This document shows, piece by piece, positions 7,228 through 13,646 of a DNA stretch of 19,571 nt (positions within the stretch are counted from its first letter, which is position 1; every line of letters begins with the position of its first letter). Source of the DNA: an uncultured Alistipes sp. Lineage in GTDB: Bacteria; Bacteroidota; Bacteroidia; Bacteroidales; Rikenellaceae. The notes under the pieces were generated by a model. It had not been told where the DNA came from. It saw only the letters and a program-made list of their open reading frames with translations, and ran no database searches. The stretch lies in contig CAAGGY010000100.1 in the NCBI GenBank assembly GCA_900769525.1, forward strand, positions 1-19,571, read 5' to 3'. The position numbers were made by a program, and so were the translations under genes.

Positions 7228-8454
7228 ATGTCTTGTGAAAAGATAGTAACACGCATCGCAGCTACACGCAACCGCACCGAGCCTCTGATGGGCTCGGTGT
7301 CGGGTAGTGCGCTGTCGAACGACAAGGTGTGGCTCTGGGGCGATGACAATATGCTTCCGTATGCCCTCTCGATTATGGCTCGTCGCTCGGTGACGCACCG
7401 ACGTATCATCAATGATAAGGCCGACTATATCGCAGGCAAGGGTATCGCCTTCAGTGAGGAGATTCCTCTTCTTGGCGACATCGTGCGCCATGCCAATGGC
7501 TCTGGAGAGACGCTGCGAAGTGTCATTGCACGCCTGGCTTTGGACGAGGCGATGTTTGGCAACGCCTTTATGGAGGTTGTCACCGATGAGTCGAACAGTT
7601 TCCTATCGTTCTACCATGTTGATGCCTCGACCTGCCGCCTTGCACGTGATTCGCAACACGTTGTTATGCACCACGACTGGAGGCAGTATCGCTCGTCGGA
7701 GGCCACAACGCTTCCGCTCTTCCCGCAATTCGAGCAGCAGGCAGATGGCACGCTACGAAGCATTGTGCATTACAAAGACTACGAGCCGATGTTCTCGCAC
7801 TATGGCGTGGCGCCATATATTGCTGGTCTTAGTGCTGCGGCAATACTCTATAAAACAGATAGATGGAATCTATCACGTCTGGATAACTCGTTTCAGCTCT
7901 CGGGTGTTATGATGCTCGATAGTGCTGTGGATAGCGAGGAGGAGGCCGATAGACTGGTGCGTATGGCCGAGGAGAGGTTTTCGGGCAATCCTGGTCAGGT
8001 GCTCTTTGTGCTACGTGATGGCAAGGAGGGTGATAGCTCACGATTTATACCCATCGACACCTCGTCTGACGGCGATTGGAACGCACTGCACAATCAGTCG
8101 GAGTCGGATCTTGTTGTGGCGCACTCGTGGTTTCGTTCGCTCAGTGGCCTCGACTACTCGTCGGGCTTCTCGACCGATAGAATTATTCACGAGTATGAGG
8201 TTGCCCTCAACACCGTAATCCTCTCGGAGCAGGAGCAGCTCCTCGAGCCTATACGTGAGATTATCTCTATGGTACTCGGCATTGACGCCTCGTCGCTCGA
8301 GATTATCAACCGTCCGCCCACTCGCTCAAAACCGCTATATATGCGTGTCTGGGAGGCACGTAAGGCCGACGGCCTTGACTACGATGAGAGTGACCCTGAG
8401 CAACAGCTCTTCCTGGCGCAGATTACTAAGTATAACATTCGTTCTCTTGAGTAG
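7228..8454 (+). CDS. Phage portal protein (PBSX-like)
   Basis: This 408-residue protein would form the twelve-fold ring at one capsid vertex through which DNA enters. Recognisable stretches are VWLWGDDNMLPYALSIMARR (34-53), VTHRRIINDKADYIAGKGI (55-73), RLALDEAMFGNAFMEVV near 103-119, and APYIAGLSAAAILYKTDRWN near 195-215, all in the order seen in PBSX/YqbA-like portals. It starts 20 nt after the capsid stop codon, and its own stop lies 2 nt before the next start. Portals usually precede the protease and capsid genes; here the portal follows them. No terminase gene lies nearby to dock on it. Confidence 0.82.
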   Translation: MSCEKIVTRIAATRNRTEPLMGSVSGSALSNDKVWLWGDDNMLPYALSIMARRSVTHRRIINDKADYIAGKGIAFSEEIPLLGDIVRHANGSGETLRSVIARLALDEAMFGNAFMEVVTDESNSFLSFYHVDASTCRLARDSQHVVMHHDWRQYRSSEATTLPLFPQFEQQADGTLRSIVHYKDYEPMFSHYGVAPYIAGLSAAAILYKTDRWNLSRLDNSFQLSGVMMLDSAVDSEEEADRLVRMAEERFSGNPGQVLFVLRDGKEGDSSRFIPIDTSSDGDWNALHNQSESDLVVAHSWFRSLSGLDYSSGFSTDRIIHEYEVALNTVILSEQEQLLEPIREIISMVLGIDASSLEIINRPPTRSKPLYMRVWEARKADGLDYDESDPEQQLFLAQITKYNIRSLE

Positions 8455-8456
8455 CT

Positions 8457-8915
8457 ATGAATACCCTTTTTACCCCAGCTGAGGTTCACAAGGTGGCCTT
8501 CAGCGGAGAGGAGCTTATCCGAGCAGATATCGTCACGCATAGCGATGTCGTGGAGGCTGAGACAAGGTATGTTCGACCAATTCTGGGCGAGGCGCTTTGG
8601 GAGGCCATCGCAGCAGGCAAATATGCTTTGCTGCGTAGCGACTATGTTCTGCCTGCGGCAGCTGCATGGTGTAGGTATGTTGTTGAGCCTCTGCGTTATG
8701 TGCGATGTGCTGAGTGCTGTGGCACAGATCGTACAACTGCTGATAATGAGCATCTGCGTACCATCGTGCGTGCTCTGCGCCGTAAGGCTTCGGCGCTGTC
8801 ACGCTCCTTGAGCGACCACCTCAACTCGCACCGTGAGGAGTATGTGGAGTATAATCCTAAAAATAACCCTTTAAATCACTGTTCAATCTATGGCGATATT
8901 ATCCAAGTATATTAG
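8457..8915 (+). CDS. Small head-tail connector-like protein (DUF6712-like, putative)
   Basis: This 152-residue soluble protein opens with LFTPAEVHKVAFSGEELIRADIV-like helices, then ETRYVRPILGEALWEAI (38-54) and a helical middle (AAAAWCRYVVEPLRYVRC). The beginning resembles Bacteroidota phage proteins annotated as DUF6712, which I recall lying beside portal and capsid genes and which may be adaptor or connector subunits. The name is from memory and not certain. Its last eight codons or so overlap the start of the holin gene by 26 nt in another frame, so the two are probably translationally coupled. It has no signal peptide and no enzyme motif. Confidence 0.5.
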   Translation: MNTLFTPAEVHKVAFSGEELIRADIVTHSDVVEAETRYVRPILGEALWEAIAAGKYALLRSDYVLPAAAAWCRYVVEPLRYVRCAECCGTDRTTADNEHLRTIVRALRRKASALSRSLSDHLNSHREEYVEYNPKNNPLNHCSIYGDIIQVY

Positions 8916-9315
8916 TGGCCTTGTGGCCGCCCTGGCAGCACTCCTCTGCCCAATAACACCTCTTATTATCACTGCTACGTTATTCATTGCTATCGACTTT
9001 GTCACGGGTATATGTGCCTCATATGTGGCGGCGAAAAATAGCGGCCAGAAGTGGCGAATCGAGAGCCGTAAGGCGTGGCGTACGGTCTATAAATTATGCT
9101 TTGTTGTTACAGGTATTGTTATGACCTGGCTGGTCGACTGCTACGTGCTCAGCTTTATGGAGCTCAATCTTGCCAATCTGTTTACCGGCTTTGTGTGTGG
9201 CGTTGAGCTATGGTCGTTTGTCGAGAATGGTTCGACTATTAGTCAGTCGAAGCTCTTTGAGTGGCTTAGTCGCTGGATTAAGAGCAAGCTTAAGAGGGAG
9301 GTGGGCGATGAGTAG
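8890..9315 (+). CDS. Phage holin family protein
   Basis: This 141-residue membrane protein has hydrophobic segments at about 10-47 (probably two passes), 68-90 and 92-111, and a basic C-terminal tail (KSKLKREVGDE). The motifs AIDFVTGICASYVAAK (34-49) and GVELWSFVENGS (104-115) are typical of the Bacteroidota/Firmicutes phage holin-4-type family. Holins form inner-membrane lesions that let the endolysin reach the cell wall. The ATG at 8890 follows an A/T-rich stretch inside the preceding gene. The stop overlaps the endolysin start by 8 nt. A holin-endolysin pair straight after head genes suggests that particle release by lysis is, or was, encoded. Confidence 0.83.
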   Translation: MAILSKYISGLVAALAALLCPITPLIITATLFIAIDFVTGICASYVAAKNSGQKWRIESRKAWRTVYKLCFVVTGIVMTWLVDCYVLSFMELNLANLFTGFVCGVELWSFVENGSTISQSKLFEWLSRWIKSKLKREVGDE

Positions 9316-9712
9316 GGGCTTAAGAAATTGTAATCCAGGCAATATTCGTCACTCAAGAAGTGCCTTTTTGGGCGAGGTGCGACCTTCACGAGATGCTGCG
9401 TTCAAGCAGTTTGAGAGCATGGCCTATGGCTATCGAGCTATGTTTGTGCTACTCGATAGCTACCGTCGTCGCTATGGCCTGAGTAATATTCGTGCAATGA
9501 TTTCACGTTGGGCACCACCCGTTGAGAACCACACCGAGGCATATATTCGCCTTGTTGCTGAGCGCTCGGGTATCGATGATAGCACGACGCTCGACACACG
9601 CTCCGAGCGAGATATGATTCCTGTGGTGGCTGCCATGTCGGAGGTTGAGAATGGCGTCAAGGCCGCAATGGCCGATGTCGAGGCAGGTTGGGAGCTCTTT
9701 ATCTCTAAGTAG
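9308..9712 (+). CDS. Small endolysin / transglycosylase-like protein ('structural protein P5'-type)
   Basis: I chose the ATG at 9308, giving 134 residues, because family similarity begins there (SRGLRNCNPGNIRHS). The open frame extends further upstream only inside the holin gene. The NPGNIR motif, FKQFESMAYGYRAMFVLLDSY and MISRWAPPVENHTEAYI follow the pattern of small phage lytic transglycosylase-like proteins, which databases often call structural protein P5. It would degrade peptidoglycan during lysis or DNA entry. No signal peptide is present, consistent with holin-dependent export. Glu in QFES or in the PPVEN segment may be catalytic, but I cannot assign it. This is the last gene of the block, 8 nt before a strong terminator. 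Confidence 0.72.
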   Translation: MSRGLRNCNPGNIRHSRSAFLGEVRPSRDAAFKQFESMAYGYRAMFVLLDSYRRRYGLSNIRAMISRWAPPVENHTEAYIRLVAERSGIDDSTTLDTRSERDMIPVVAAMSEVENGVKAAMADVEAGWELFISK

Positions 9713-9720
9713 CTAAACGT

Positions 9721-9767
9721 GCGACTGCGATTGGGCGATTGATCTCGCCTTGTCGCAGTCGCTTTTA
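9721..9767 (+). terminator. Strong intrinsic terminator ending the phage-derived block
   Basis: A perfect 10-bp stem (GCGACTGCGA at 9721-9730, TCGCAGTCGC at 9753-9762) encloses a second 5-bp stem (GGCGA 9734-9738, TCGCC 9745-9749) with a 6-nt loop, and is followed by TTTTAT. It begins 8 nt after the endolysin stop and separates the block from galE. Confidence 0.88.
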
Positions 9768-9820
9768 TCTGCCTTAAATTTTTTATGGCTCGAAATGTGC
9801 TAATTATGGAGATTAATTCC

Positions 9821-9828
9821 TATCTTTG
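9821..9828 (+). promoter_or_regulatory. galE promoter, -7 box
   Basis: TATCTTTG fits TAnnTTTG. It lies 27 nt before the galE ATG, implying a leader of about 20 nt. The -33 region shows no clear TTG (nearest is TGTGC at 9796-9800). A short frame of five codons (ATG at 9845, stop at 9860-9862) overlaps the galE start. Confidence 0.6.
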
Positions 9829-9855
9829 TAAGTTGAATTAACAATATGAACTATA

Positions 9856-10875
9856 ATGAGTAGTAGAGTTTTGGTTACGGGTGGTGCTGGATATATTGGT
9901 TCGCACACCGCTGTAGAGCTGATAAATGCTGGTTACGACGTTGTTATTGTCGACAACTTCTCGAATAGCGACAGCAACTCTTTGGAGGGTATCCGCAAGA
10001 TTACGGGTGTTGAGCCTCTGTTTGTCGAGGCAGACTGCTGTGATCGTGAGGCTATGCGTCGTGTGTTCGAGAGCTACGAGTTTGATGCGGTAATCCATTT
10101 TGCTGCCTACAAGGCTGTGGGTGAGTCTGTTGCCGAGCCAGCAAAGTACTATCGCAACAACCTTGACTCTTTCCTTACCATTCTCGAGCTAATGAAGGAG
10201 TTTGGCCGTAGCAATGTGCTCTTCTCGTCATCAGCAACGGTCTATGGCGATGCCGACACACTCCCCGTTACAGAGCTTACACCACGCAAGCCAGCCACCT
10301 CGCCCTATGGCAATACAAAACAGATGGCCGAGGATATCTTGCGTGACATGGTAGCTGCAAACGATGGTTTGAAGGGTATCGCTCTGCGTTACTTCAATCC
10401 TATTGGTGCTCACCCCTCGGCACTTATTGGCGAGTTGCCTCGTGGCGTGCCAAACAACCTTGTCCCCTACATTACGCAGACAGCTGCGGGTGTGCGTGAG
10501 TGCCTTAGCATCTTTGGTGATGACTACGATACGCCCGATGGCTCATGCCTAAGAGACTATATCGACGTTGTTGACTTGGCACGTGCTCACGTTGTGGCTA
10601 TCGAGCGAATGATTAGCGGAGGTTGTAAGCAGCGCTACGAGATTTTTAACATTGGCACAGGTCGCCCCGTGTCAGTCTTTGAGCTTGTGCGAGGCTTCGA
10701 GCAGGCTAACAACCTACATCTCAACTATAAGGTAGCACCTCGCCGTGCTGGTGATGTTACTGCTGTGTGGGCCGATACTACGCTTGCAAATAAGGAGCTT
10801 GGCTGGTGTGCCGAGCGAGAGCTGAGCGATACGTTGCGTGCTGCATGGGCGTGGGAGCAGGCTGTAAGACAATAA
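9856..10875 (+). CDS. galE: UDP-glucose 4-epimerase
   Basis: GalE interconverts UDP-glucose and UDP-galactose in the cytoplasm, using tightly bound NAD. It serves the Leloir pathway and supplies UDP-galactose for surface glycans. The 339-residue product matches the family length of about 338. The Rossmann glycine motif GGAGYIG is at 9-15. The FSSSATVYGD segment (123-132) carries the catalytic Ser, and the Tyr151/Lys155 pair lies in SPYGNTKQMAE. The mid-region ALRYFNPIGAHPS and the C-terminal RRAGDVTAVWAD are characteristic. It has its own promoter and is probably co-transcribed with the membrane-protein gene 39 nt downstream. Confidence 0.97.
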   Translation: MSSRVLVTGGAGYIGSHTAVELINAGYDVVIVDNFSNSDSNSLEGIRKITGVEPLFVEADCCDREAMRRVFESYEFDAVIHFAAYKAVGESVAEPAKYYRNNLDSFLTILELMKEFGRSNVLFSSSATVYGDADTLPVTELTPRKPATSPYGNTKQMAEDILRDMVAANDGLKGIALRYFNPIGAHPSALIGELPRGVPNNLVPYITQTAAGVRECLSIFGDDYDTPDGSCLRDYIDVVDLARAHVVAIERMISGGCKQRYEIFNIGTGRPVSVFELVRGFEQANNLHLNYKVAPRRAGDVTAVWADTTLANKELGWCAERELSDTLRAAWAWEQAVRQ

Positions 10876-10914
10876 AGTGATATTCTGAGCGTTATAACTA
10901 TTAAAACAGATACT

Positions 10915-11538
10915 ATGAAGAAGGCTATTTTGCTGCTGATTGTAGCGTTGATGATAATACCTACGGCCGAGGCTAAGCGTCGTGAGACGCCCGAGGAGAT
11001 TGCTCGTAAGACTCGTGAGTATAAGGGCTGGGAGTGGGGCGCAGAGGCTCGTTTCGACCTTGTGTTCTACGATATGATCTACTCGAAGGTCTACAATGAT
11101 GCTGCTAAGAAGTCGTATGCTGCACAGGCTAAGTTTGGTGGTAACGTGATGCTCAATGGTGGTTACTTCATCACGAACAATTGGAAGGTGGGCCTTGAGA
11201 TTGGTGCGCAGATGCAGTATAACTACACTATGATGCCTTTGGCCGTTACTGCTCAGTACTTCTATGGCAAGCGCAAGAACTGCTTGTTTAACTTCGTGAA
11301 TTTGGGTACTAATGTCCTCTTCCAGAAGGGTATGCGTTTCGGTGCTCTTGGTGAGGCAGGTGTCGGCGTGCGTCTTCAGTCGCCACAGAGCAAGCTCAAG
11401 TACAACATCATCATTGGCTATCAGGCGTTGATGCTCAACCCCCGACCAAAGAGTGGCCAGTTTGGCTTTTCTAAGGGCGATGTTAACTATAAGAGAGTTA
11501 ACCAGTCTGTATATCTTGGCGTTGGTATTGCGTTCTAA
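10915..11538 (+). CDS. Small outer-membrane beta-barrel protein, function unknown
   Basis: The 207-residue product opens with a clear Sec signal peptide (KKAILLLIVALMIIPTAEA, cleavage after about residue 20). The mature part has many short alternating amphipathic strands (WEWGAEARFDLVFYD, NWKVGLEIGAQMQYNYT, MRFGALGEAGVGVRLQ) and ends in a terminal Phe (SVYLGVGIAF), the usual outer-membrane barrel signature. I do not recognise a named family. A barrel of perhaps eight strands is plausible for this length. It starts 39 nt after galE with no separate promoter seen, so it may ride on galE transcription. No catalytic motif is evident. Confidence 0.75.
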   Translation: MKKAILLLIVALMIIPTAEAKRRETPEEIARKTREYKGWEWGAEARFDLVFYDMIYSKVYNDAAKKSYAAQAKFGGNVMLNGGYFITNNWKVGLEIGAQMQYNYTMMPLAVTAQYFYGKRKNCLFNFVNLGTNVLFQKGMRFGALGEAGVGVRLQSPQSKLKYNIIIGYQALMLNPRPKSGQFGFSKGDVNYKRVNQSVYLGVGIAF

Positions 11539-11548
11539 GATGTAACGC

Positions 11549-11571
11549 AGCATCTTTGGTTGATGCTTTAT
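11549..11571 (+). terminator. Probable terminator after the outer-membrane protein gene
   Basis: AGCATC (11549-11554) pairs with GATGCT (11562-11567) around a 7-nt loop, followed by TTATAAAT. It starts 10 nt after the stop codon. The stem is short and the tail only moderately U-rich; the larger hairpin at 11582-11622 may do the main work. Confidence 0.45.
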
Positions 11572-11581
11572 AAATATATAT

Positions 11582-11622
11582 GTGGCGTATGAAGGAACTT
11601 GCAGTTCACTTTCATGCGCCAC
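11582..11622. terminator. Long hairpin between convergent genes (likely bidirectional terminator)
   Basis: GTGGCGTATGAA (11582-11593) pairs with TTCATGCGCCAC (11611-11622), 12 positions with one G-U on the plus-strand RNA. An inner GAAC/GTTC stem (11595-11598 with 11604-11607) has a 5-nt loop. It sits between the convergent genes ending at 11538 and 11627. On the minus strand it is followed by an A/T-rich ATATATATTTAT stretch. Confidence 0.65.
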
Positions 11623-11626
11623 TACT

Positions 11627-11929
11627 CTATTCAATAGTCTCAATATAGAAGCTCACGGGGCGAAAGCCATCGTTGCACGAGAGCATTGCTGAGTGCGGAT
11701 TCTTCATCCAGCCATCGAAGAAGTTGCCACCACCTTCGGATAGCTCCTTGATAAACGGGAGCATAGTCTGCCAAGCACTCTCGCACAGTCCGTTGGGTTT
11801 GGTGCAGTTGTCGACAATAAACTCCTGGCCCAACGTTATGTCGCAGGCGTGCTCAATAGGATTCTCATATTCGACCATTAGGTCGTCGTAGCGTGTGATG
11901 CGCTTCACAACAATTCGTACTCTTTTCAT
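11627..11929 (-). CDS. TIGR04076 family protein
   Basis: The product of 100 residues begins MKRVRIVVKRITRYDDL and ends with the family signature CNDGFRPVSFYIETIE. In between lie CDITLGQEFIV, KPNGLCESAWQTMLPFI and FFDGWMKNPHSAMLSCNDG, matching the layout of the small cysteine-containing proteins of TIGR04076, whose biochemical role is unknown. A longer frame reaches back to 11995. I start at 11929 because family similarity begins at this Met and the extra 22 residues would cross the promoter and a terminator hairpin. The three conserved Cys residues (in EHACD, NGLCESAW and LSCNDG) could bind metal; that is inference. The gene appears to stand alone. Confidence 0.8.
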   Translation of the reverse strand: MKRVRIVVKRITRYDDLMVEYENPIEHACDITLGQEFIVDNCTKPNGLCESAWQTMLPFIKELSEGGGNFFDGWMKNPHSAMLSCNDGFRPVSFYIETIE

Positions 11930-11934
11930 AGCTG

Positions 11935-11942
11935 CAAAGATA
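11935..11942 (-). promoter_or_regulatory. -7 box of the TIGR04076 gene; near-leaderless start
   Basis: On the minus strand this reads TATCTTTG, 5 nt before the ATG at 11929. With a normal spacing the transcript would start at or within a few bases of the start codon. No TTG -33 box is present at the usual distance, because that DNA is the terminator hairpin of the upstream gene. Confidence 0.55.
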
Positions 11943-11961
11943 GCACAAATTATAAATAAAG

Positions 11962-11993
11962 GTGGGGTATCCAAGAGATTTTGGATACCCCAC
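11962..11993 (-). terminator. Intrinsic terminator after the gate-protein gene
   Basis: A perfect 13-bp stem (11962-11974 with 11981-11993; GTGGGGTATCC and GGATACCCCAC core) closes a 6-nt loop. On the minus strand it is followed by CTTTATTTAT. It lies 23 nt past the stop codon of the 535-residue membrane protein and ends the porin/gate-protein operon. Confidence 0.85.
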
Positions 11994-12016
11994 ACAAATG
12001 TTATGTCGATGTATGC

Positions 12017-13624
12017 TTACTCAGCAGCAGGAGTCTCAGCCTCTGTGCTCTCCTCAGCATCCTCACGCTCAAACTGGAATGGGATGATGTCGTTGAGCTC
12101 AGCCTTCTCCTCCTCAGTAAGCTCGCTTACAGGACGGCCATACTTCGACTTGGCGATGTGGTCGCAGTACATGTTGAAACCTGCCTGCACCTCATCCATA
12201 AGGCTCTCGTGCGACTCTGCTGGAAGCTTCTCAGCAGCGATAAAGCCTGCTGCGTTGACCTTCTGACCATCAACAACCTCAACAATCTCGTGGTTCTTGA
12301 TAAGCATATCCTTGATAACCTGTGCAAGTGAGCCCTCCTCCTCTGGAGTGTCGCCCTCCTCGTCAGTAAATACTCGGTCGCCAACACGTACCTGGTTCTC
12401 GCTAACGAACTCGATAACTACAGGCGATGAGGCTGTAGTATAGCGGTCTGCACCACCCTCGAATGTCGCTGGAGTACCGAACGCAAGGGTGTAGAGCATG
12501 AAGATCCAGTGTGCCGAGATAGCTGCAACAAGACCACCTACGGTGTGAGCCAAGATAGCCTTAGAGGTGAGCTTACGGTAGCCAAGAGCATCGAGCATAG
12601 CGGTGTGAGTGCTCAAGTAACCACTCCAACACATACCGATAGCTGTGAACACGGCGATAGCGTTACCATCAATCCAACCCTCCTGGATAAAGCCAGGGAT
12701 AAGACCGAGGGCAGCACCTACTGCACCAAGAGCAGTGATAGGGAATGCCATAAGAGCTGGGTGCTCGAAGCCAAACAACCACTCGAAGACGATGTTAATC
12801 TTACCAAACAACCAAGGCAAGAAGCCAACACCCTCGTAAGCAGCACCATCGTAGACACCGTTATCGCCAGTAGTGAATGTAAGAATCATCACCAAAGTAG
12901 AGATGATCAACACACCAGGGATGATTGAAAGACCTACGTCAACACCTGTCTTACCACCATCGAGCAATGAGTTGAGGATACGTGTAAACATAGATGTCTC
13001 CTTTACCGACTCCTCATCCTTCATGTCGTTCTCGTCGAGTACAGCAGCAAACTCCTCCTTGAACTCAGGGTACTGCTTCACGATGAAGCGCTGCATAAGG
13101 CGTGTTGAGCAGATACAGCCGATAACAGCACCTGCCAAACCGATGAATGGCTCAACGAAGAAACCCTGCGAGATCATAAACACGATAACGAGCAAGCCCA
13201 TACCAAATGCAGTACCGAAGTTTGTCAACGAGATAAACTGGAACTTCTTGAAGTATGTGCTAAAGCGCTTATCCTTAGCAAGCGAGATGATTGCTGGGTT
13301 GTCTGAGAGGAATGTCATCACCGCACCAAGCGACGCAACACCTGGGAGGTTGAACAGAGGCTTCATCAGCGGACGCAAGATGCGCTCAAGGAGGCTAACA
13401 ACGCCAAACTCAACGAAGATACGACCGAGAGCACCTGTGATAACACAGATAGCCATAAGGTAGAATACTGTGTTGAGCAAGAGGTCGTGAGCCGTCTTCA
13501 TAATTGTGTTAAGCATATTGGCAGTGCCCATCACTGAGCCGATACCGCCGAAGATGCCAACAACGATAATTAGGCAGAAGATACCAGCTAAGTACTTCTT
13601 AATGCCCTTCTCTTTGTTCTCCAT
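12017..13624 (-). CDS. Nucleoside-recognition (gate) domain membrane protein
   Basis: This 535-residue integral membrane protein has about ten hydrophobic segments in two halves. The first half runs from residue 12 to about 185 (YLAGIFCLIIVVGIFGGIG, SLGAVMTFLSDNPAIISLAK). The second runs from about 235 to 385 (VGLSIIPGVLIISTLVMIL, GMCWSGYLSTHTAMLDALGY). The FLSDNPAI and STHTAMLDALG segments resemble gate/nucleoside-recognition domains shared with spore maturation proteins and nucleoside transporters. The substrate is unknown. The last 140 residues form an acidic soluble tail, ending EDAEESTEAETPAAE, that is not needed for a transporter fold. It starts 22 nt after the porin stop, so the two are likely co-transcribed. 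Confidence 0.75.
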   Translation of the reverse strand: MENKEKGIKKYLAGIFCLIIVVGIFGGIGSVMGTANMLNTIMKTAHDLLLNTVFYLMAICVITGALGRIFVEFGVVSLLERILRPLMKPLFNLPGVASLGAVMTFLSDNPAIISLAKDKRFSTYFKKFQFISLTNFGTAFGMGLLVIVFMISQGFFVEPFIGLAGAVIGCICSTRLMQRFIVKQYPEFKEEFAAVLDENDMKDEESVKETSMFTRILNSLLDGGKTGVDVGLSIIPGVLIISTLVMILTFTTGDNGVYDGAAYEGVGFLPWLFGKINIVFEWLFGFEHPALMAFPITALGAVGAALGLIPGFIQEGWIDGNAIAVFTAIGMCWSGYLSTHTAMLDALGYRKLTSKAILAHTVGGLVAAISAHWIFMLYTLAFGTPATFEGGADRYTTASSPVVIEFVSENQVRVGDRVFTDEEGDTPEEEGSLAQVIKDMLIKNHEIVEVVDGQKVNAAGFIAAEKLPAESHESLMDEVQAGFNMYCDHIAKSKYGRPVSELTEEEKAELNDIIPFQFEREDAEESTEAETPAAE

Positions 13625-13646
13625 AATATTACTTTAGTTTTGGTTA

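Larger units (their letters stand above)
1715..9712 (+). mobile_element. Prophage-derived head/tail-tip/lysis gene block
   Basis: Eight same-strand genes, overlapping or separated by at most 44 nt, form one apparent operon: tail-tip-like, tail-hub-like, prohead protease, major capsid protein, portal, connector-like, holin and endolysin. All frames are intact. Missing from the block and its flanks are an integrase, repressor, replication genes, terminase subunits, tail tube, tape measure and any flanking att repeats. One host-style promoter precedes it and a strong terminator follows. Codon use shows no sharp break against the neighbours by eye. I infer a domesticated or gene-transfer-agent-like locus or a reduced prophage; an active complete phage is not supported. 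Confidence 0.75.

Noticed and set aside
1715..9712. Complete inducible prophage, tailocin or contractile injection system
   Set aside because: No sheath, tube, spike, ATPase, integrase, repressor or replication genes; presence of portal, protease and capsid argues against a headless tailocin.
9845..9862. Five-codon upstream frame overlapping the galE start, possibly an attenuator leader peptide
   Set aside because: Too short and with no repeated regulatory codons or alternative hairpins; probably chance.
10714..11643. Long minus-strand open frame (309 codons) across the galE end and outer-membrane protein gene
   Set aside because: It is the complement of two well-supported plus-strand genes and crosses the hairpin at 11582-11622; composition is not protein-like.
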